A DNA stretch of 36,806 bases from DATHTK01 sp035463295 (GTDB taxonomy: Bacteria > Actinomycetota > Rubrobacteria > Rubrobacterales > Rubrobacteraceae): the NCBI GenBank assembly GCA_035463295.1, contig DATHTK010000062.1, positions 1 to 36,806 of the forward strand, written 5' to 3'. The position numbers and the translations under genes are program-made. Of the stretch, positions 32,918 through 36,806 are shown in pieces. The first letter of the stretch is position 1. Each line of letters starts with the position of its first letter. The notes beneath the pieces were generated by a model. That model was given only the letters and a program-made list of their open reading frames with translations, was not told the DNA's origin and searched no databases.

Positions 32918-33673
32918 TTGATCCACCGGCTCGCGGAGATGACGTGGCCCGAAATTGCCGGAGCCGTAGAGGCCGGGGCGACCACGGTGATTCTGCCGCT
33001 CGGCGCGACCGAGCAGCACGGTCCGCACCTTCCGCTCGGCACCGACACCATCCGGGCGGCGGCGCTGGCGGACCTGCTGGCCGAGCGGCTCGGACCGGGC
33101 ACGCTCGTCGCCCCCGCGTTGCCCTTCGGATGCTCCGACGAGCACTCGGGATTCCCCGGACTCCTGGGCCTGGACGCCGGGACGCTCGCCAACGTCGTTG
33201 TGGATCTCGCCCGTCGACTGACGGGCTGGGGCGTCCGGCGACTCGTGCTCCTCTCGGCGCATGGCGGCAACGGAGAGGCGTTGGATCTCGCGCTGACGCT
33301 GCTCCACAGGGAGCTGCCGGATCTCGAAGTGCGAACGAACGGGAACCTCGCAACCATCGCCCCGGCCGTACTGGAGGTGGCACGCCGGGATGGGATCTCT
33401 GCGAACGTCCTGGGTCTGCACGCAGGGGAGGGAGAGACTTCCGAGATGCTGCACCTGCGCCCGGACCTCGTACGCCTGGACGTCTCCGGTCCCGGCTTCA
33501 CCGGCGACATGGAGGCCGTCCTGGACGAACTTCGCGCGGGCGGCCTGCGGGCTGTGACGAAGTCCGGTGTCCTGGGAGACCCCACGCACGCCGAAGCCGA
33601 CCGTGGCGCCCGCTATCTCGACGTCTTGGGTGAAGGACTCGCCGCACGAGCGCGTGGGACGGATGAGGACTAG
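32918..33673 (+). CDS. mftE: mycofactocin peptidase MftE (creatininase family)
   Basis: The creatinine-amidohydrolase-like peptidase releases AHDP from the modified MftA. Metal-binding motifs are visible: EQHGPHLPLGTDT, GCSDEHSGFPG, SAHGGNGEA and GLHAGEGETSEM. TTG 32918 (251 residues) has GGGAGG 12 bases upstream; the frame opens at TTG 32861, overlapping mftD, but that start has no ribosome binding site. It overlaps mftF by 11 bases. Confidence 0.92.
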   Translation: MIHRLAEMTWPEIAGAVEAGATTVILPLGATEQHGPHLPLGTDTIRAAALADLLAERLGPGTLVAPALPFGCSDEHSGFPGLLGLDAGTLANVVVDLARRLTGWGVRRLVLLSAHGGNGEALDLALTLLHRELPDLEVRTNGNLATIAPAVLEVARRDGISANVLGLHAGEGETSEMLHLRPDLVRLDVSGPGFTGDMEAVLDELRAGGLRAVTKSGVLGDPTHAEADRGARYLDVLGEGLAARARGTDED

Positions 33674-35891
33674 AGCCGATCCCCCGCGCCGGCGCGAGAC
33701 CTGGAAGAAAGCGCTCGTGCTCGATCCTCACTCCGAGTTGCAGGCTAGTTTGATCGGAGAGCTGGCCGAGTACCTGGGAGCCTCTGAGAAGGTGGTTCTG
33801 GAGAGATGCCGCGCAGGAGCCGTCGAGGTCGCCGAGGCCTGGCGCGCCGCCGCACCCCGGAGCGCGGCAGAAGTGTCGGACTTCTACAGGAATAGCGACG
33901 TTTACCTGTACGACCTGACATGGTGGCACGCGCTCTCAGAGGACGAGAGCGCCCTCTCCCAGGTTCAAGCCCTGGAGCTCGCCGCCGGCTATCGTGCCCG
34001 TACGGTCCTGGACTTCGGAAGCGGCATAGGCTCGCTCGGGCTCCTCTTCGCTCAGAACGGCCTGGACGTGACGCTCGCCGAGATCAACACGTCTCTCAAC
34101 GATTACGCCCGCCGGCGTTTCGACCGGCGGGGGCTGTCGGCTCGTTTCCTCGACGTGGGATCGGATGCGCTGCCCGAGGCCGCTTTCGACTTCGTCTCGG
34201 CGATCGATGTCCTGGAGCACGTGCCGGACCCTCGCTCCACCCTTGTAGCCCTTGCGGCGGCGCTGCGCCCGGGCGGCACGCTCTTCATCCGCCTGCCGCC
34301 CGATGCCGATTCGTCGCGTCCCATGCATCTCTGGCACGGCCCTGACACCGTACTCCGTCACCTCGGTGAGACCGGACTGTGGCCCGCGAGGATCGAGGAC
34401 TCCGTGCTCGTGTTGCGTCGCGGACCGGCCCCGCGCTACGAGATCACCCCCAGCGTGAACGTGCGGCAGACAAATGAGGGCTGGGTACTTCTCTCGGAGC
34501 GACCCTTGATGGCCACGCGCCTCAACCCGCGAGCCGCCGGACTGCTGACGCGTCTCGAAGGGGGACGCTCGGCCACCGAGCTATCCGAGGAGTCCGGTGT
34601 ACCCCTGAGTGACGTGGTTTCCTTTCTCGATGGTCTCACCAGACGGCGCATCCTCAACCGAACGGCACGGACCTCTCCGGTCCGGTGGCCTGCCGCAACG
34701 GTAGTCGTACCCGCCCGGAACCGTCCTTCGGAGACCCGTGCCTGTGTGGAGTCCTTGCTCGCGCTCGATTACCCGTCGCACCTACTCGAGATCATCGTCG
34801 TGGACGACGCCTCCGCGCCGCCACTCTCCAAAGCCCTCTCCGATCTGCCCGTGCGGCTGCTGCGCCGGGATAAAGGCGCGGGGCAGTCTGCCGCGCGAAA
34901 CCTGGCATCAGACAAAGCGCGAGGCGAGGTGCTCGCCTTCACCGACAACGACTGCGTGGCTGAAGCCGGCTGGTTGAGATCCCTGGTCGCGTGCCTGTGC
35001 GAACCGGGGACGGACCTGGCAGGCGGACGGGTGCTCTCTCCTCCACCCGAGGGCCCGGTCGCCGCGTTCGAGGCCACGCGTTCACCGCTCGACATGGGTG
35101 CCGCCGCCGGCGCGGTCGGTCCGAAAGAGCCCGTTGCTTACCTTCCGTCCTGCAACCTGGCGGCGGACAAGGAGACGTTGCGCTGGCTGGGCGGTTTCGA
35201 CCAAGAGATGACGCTCGGAGAGGATGCCGACCTCGTGTGGAGGGCGTTACGCGCCGGCCGCGGCGTACGCTACGAGCCATCGGCGGAGATCGTGCACCGC
35301 CACCGCACGCGCCTCGCGGCCCTCTTGGACCGCCGCGCAGACTATGGGTCATCGGAGGCCGATCTTCAGCTCCGGCACCCGGATACTCGACGGGTAATGA
35401 CGGTGCCCGTCGTGGGAACAGCGGCGCTCGCCGCGCTGACGATGTTGCCCGTCGCGTGGCCGGTGGGCCTCGGGCTGGCGACGCTCGCGGGATCGGCGCT
35501 CGGCGTCGAACTTCGCGGCAAGATGCGCCGGTTGCGCAAGACGGGTTTGCGGCTACCGCCGCGAAAGGTCTCGGCCGCAGTCATGCGCCAGCACGGCGCC
35601 GGACTCTACCACCTCGGCGCGAACGTCGTCCGCTACTACAGCCTGCCCCTGCTCGCCGCCTCGCTGATGTGGCTGCCCTTGCTGCCGCCGGTGCTGCTGC
35701 TCGTGCTTATCCCTCCCCTGGTAGACCACCGGCGCCTGCGTCCCGAAACGTCCCCGATAAGCTTTGCATTACTGTACTGGTCGGAGATGGCCGCCTACCA
35801 GATCGGTGTCTGGCGCGGCTGTCTCAAGCGGCGCACCCTACGCCCGCTGATACCCGTACTCAAGCCGAGCATCCCCAGGTTACGCTCGTAA
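33663..35891 (+). CDS. mftF: MftF glycosyltransferase with an extra N-terminal methyltransferase domain
   Basis: Known MftF proteins are about 470 residues; this one has 742 from ATG 33663. Residues about 70-255 form a class I SAM methyltransferase (motif I VLDFGSGIGSLGLLFA, 115-130; DVLEHVPDP, 182-190; LRPGGTLFIRLPP, 201-213). Residues 258-335 are the PqqD-like segment normal for MftF. Residues 343-560 are a GT2 glycosyltransferase: VVVPARNR, VVDDAS (379-384), DND (428-430), and GEDADLVWR (519-527). The C-terminus has hydrophobic segments near 577-612 and 661-687, so it is membrane-associated. MftF adds beta-1,4-glucose units to mycofactocin. The join is in frame with no break in codon use, so this looks like a true fusion; the domain may methylate the glycan or the cofactor. 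Confidence 0.92.
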   Translation: MRTRADPPRRRETWKKALVLDPHSELQASLIGELAEYLGASEKVVLERCRAGAVEVAEAWRAAAPRSAAEVSDFYRNSDVYLYDLTWWHALSEDESALSQVQALELAAGYRARTVLDFGSGIGSLGLLFAQNGLDVTLAEINTSLNDYARRRFDRRGLSARFLDVGSDALPEAAFDFVSAIDVLEHVPDPRSTLVALAAALRPGGTLFIRLPPDADSSRPMHLWHGPDTVLRHLGETGLWPARIEDSVLVLRRGPAPRYEITPSVNVRQTNEGWVLLSERPLMATRLNPRAAGLLTRLEGGRSATELSEESGVPLSDVVSFLDGLTRRRILNRTARTSPVRWPAATVVVPARNRPSETRACVESLLALDYPSHLLEIIVVDDASAPPLSKALSDLPVRLLRRDKGAGQSAARNLASDKARGEVLAFTDNDCVAEAGWLRSLVACLCEPGTDLAGGRVLSPPPEGPVAAFEATRSPLDMGAAAGAVGPKEPVAYLPSCNLAADKETLRWLGGFDQEMTLGEDADLVWRALRAGRGVRYEPSAEIVHRHRTRLAALLDRRADYGSSEADLQLRHPDTRRVMTVPVVGTAALAALTMLPVAWPVGLGLATLAGSALGVELRGKMRRLRKTGLRLPPRKVSAAVMRQHGAGLYHLGANVVRYYSLPLLAASLMWLPLLPPVLLLVLIPPLVDHRRLRPETSPISFALLYWSEMAAYQIGVWRGCLKRRTLRPLIPVLKPSIPRLRS

Positions 35892-36097
35892 GACAGAGGC
35901 GCTCGAACTCGGCGGAGCCTTCCGCTGTTCGAACGGCGTCGTGCAACCCTCCAGAGGTTTCCAGGAGCAGATATGGTCGCCTCCGATTACTCCCTGCGTG
36001 GCCTCCGGAGGAACTGCTATTATGGGAAAATGAGGGAGGGGAAGAGTGGCAGAAAGAGCGCCGGGCGACTCGCCGAAGAGCTCGTGCAGAGCGACTC

Positions 36098-36637
36098 GTG
36101 ATCGGGGACCCCGAAGAGATCCCTTTCTCCCCCACCGAACCCTTCAGATTCTGCCCGGCGGACGGCACGCGCCTCTCCGACCCGCGCCCGAGCGGCGGCG
36201 TGAGCTGCCCGGCGTGCGGCCGCTCCTGGTACCGCAACTCCGTCCCTTCGGTGGGAGCCGCGATCGTCGAGGACGGCAAGGCGCTGGTGACGGTGCGGGC
36301 GCGCGAACCCGAGAAGGGCAAGGTCGACGTGCCGGGGGGCTTCCTGGACGTTGGGGAGCACCCGGTGGACGGCCTCGAACGCGAGCTCCGGGAGGAGCTG
36401 GGAGTGGAGGCCGAGGTCGTGGGCGACCCGGTGCTGCTGGCTACGCACACCTACGGCCCGGACGGCATCTGGGTACTCGCCATCGGCTTCCGGGTGAAGA
36501 TGGCGGGGGGAGACCTGGAACCGGCCGACGACGTGGCGGAGGTGCGTTGGATCTCCGCCAAGGAGATAGACGATATAGACTTCGCCTGGGAGCATGACCG
36601 GGGTTTTATCCGGGCGGCGCTGCGCGGTCGGGGATAG
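36098..36637 (+). CDS. NUDIX hydrolase with N-terminal zinc-ribbon-like region
   Basis: From GTG 36098 the protein has 179 residues. The NUDIX box is complete: G81, E87, then REL-REELGV at 95-103, the G-x5-E-x7-R-E-U-x-E-E-x-G-U pattern for hydrolysis of nucleoside-diphosphate-linked compounds. A ribbon-like head has C19, C37 and C40, but the expected second Cys of the first pair is D22 (CPADG), so zinc binding may be lost or changed. Start choice is uncertain because the frame extends upstream. The 206-base gap before it carries a TATTAT box near 36016. It precedes the nickel transporter gene by ten bases and may be cotranscribed with it; no functional link is known. Confidence 0.85.
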   Translation: MIGDPEEIPFSPTEPFRFCPADGTRLSDPRPSGGVSCPACGRSWYRNSVPSVGAAIVEDGKALVTVRAREPEKGKVDVPGGFLDVGEHPVDGLERELREELGVEAEVVGDPVLLATHTYGPDGIWVLAIGFRVKMAGGDLEPADDVAEVRWISAKEIDDIDFAWEHDRGFIRAALRGRG

Positions 36638-36646
36638 GAGATAGCG

Positions 36647-36806
36647 ATGGGCGCGATCGATGGACGGCTCGAGGGCTTCATGCATGGACCGGCGAGCCTC
36701 GGGGTGATCCTGCTGGTAAGCGCGCTGCTCGGGTTGCGCCACGCCTCCGACCCGGACCACCTCGCCGCGGTCACGACGCTCATCGCCTCGGAGAGGCACC
36801 ACAAGA
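36647..36806 (+). CDS. nickel/cobalt transporter (NicO/UreH-like), N-terminal end only
   Basis: ATG 36647 follows AGGAG by six bases; 53 codons are visible before the window ends. After a short head, LGVILLVSALLGLRHASDPDHLAAVTTLIAS gives a first helix ending in H-A-S-D-P-D-H, the HX4DH nickel-binding signature of NiCoT/UreH-type transporters. Such a transporter would supply nickel for the hydrogenase encoded some 13 kb upstream. Only the N-terminus can be judged. Confidence 0.8.
   Translation, partial: MGAIDGRLEGFMHGPASLGVILLVSALLGLRHASDPDHLAAVTTLIASERHHK

Noticed and set aside
31510..33585. Long minus-strand ORF opposite mftD and mftE
   Set aside because: Ser/Arg-rich shadow frame of two well-recognised genes.

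Overview
The window is high-GC actinobacterial DNA. GTG and TTG starts are frequent, genes are packed with short overlaps, and a group 1h-type [NiFe] hydrogenase sits next to a mycofactocin cluster. Frequent ATA and AGG codons together with this gene content make a Rubrobacter-like or related actinobacterium my best guess, but this is inference and no 16S is present.

Region 1 (1-4050) is mixed. It holds the 3' end of a slipin/SPFH gene, two small unknown ORFs, a 31-residue membrane ORF missed by size cut-offs, a decayed fragment of an ADP-ribosylglycohydrolase gene, and on the minus strand a VanW-family exported protein with a small membrane protein upstream. A strong hairpin terminates the VanW gene.

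Region 2 (about 3986-7620) is a reactive-sulfur island. A TTGACA promoter leads into a short YeeE/YedE-like membrane remnant, then a persulfide-dioxygenase-type metallo-beta-lactamase fused to two rhodanese domains, a TauE/SafE exporter and an OsmC protein. A decayed DUF442-like remnant and a divergent glutaredoxin-like protein of the Uxx-star type (Cys in place of Sec) follow.

Region 3 (7946-23137) is one long plus-strand hydrogenase locus: hhyS, hhyL, a NifU/Rieske-like fusion, DUF5947- and DUF6084-type proteins, three unknown conserved-looking proteins, a maturation protease, a 33-residue DUF6893-like membrane peptide, then hypF, hypC, a second HypC-like gene, hypD, hypE, a tandem SIS protein, hypA and hypB. 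The small subunit has an Asp in the proximal cluster motif, as in oxygen-insensitive actinobacterial hydrogenases that oxidise trace H2. A NicO/UreH-like nickel transporter starts at the right edge of the window.

Region 4 (23429-35891) is an alcohol-oxidation and mycofactocin locus. It contains an NDMA-type methanol/alcohol dehydrogenase, a MoxR ATPase and a CoxE-like VWA protein that both carry histidine-rich tracts, mftM, mftA, a mycofactocin-coupled SDR, and mftB, mftC, mftD, mftE and mftF. The most unusual gene is mftF, which has a complete class I methyltransferase domain fused in front of the usual PqqD-like segment and GT2 glycosyltransferase. The parts form a coherent module: MftA is processed by B/C/E/D, glycosylated by F and methylated by M (and possibly by the fused domain), and the resulting cofactor serves the SDR and the dehydrogenase. 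H2 and alcohol oxidation would both feed electrons to respiration in a cell short of carbon; this link is inferred from proximity only.

A NUDIX hydrolase (36098-36637) lies between the mycofactocin locus and the nickel transporter.
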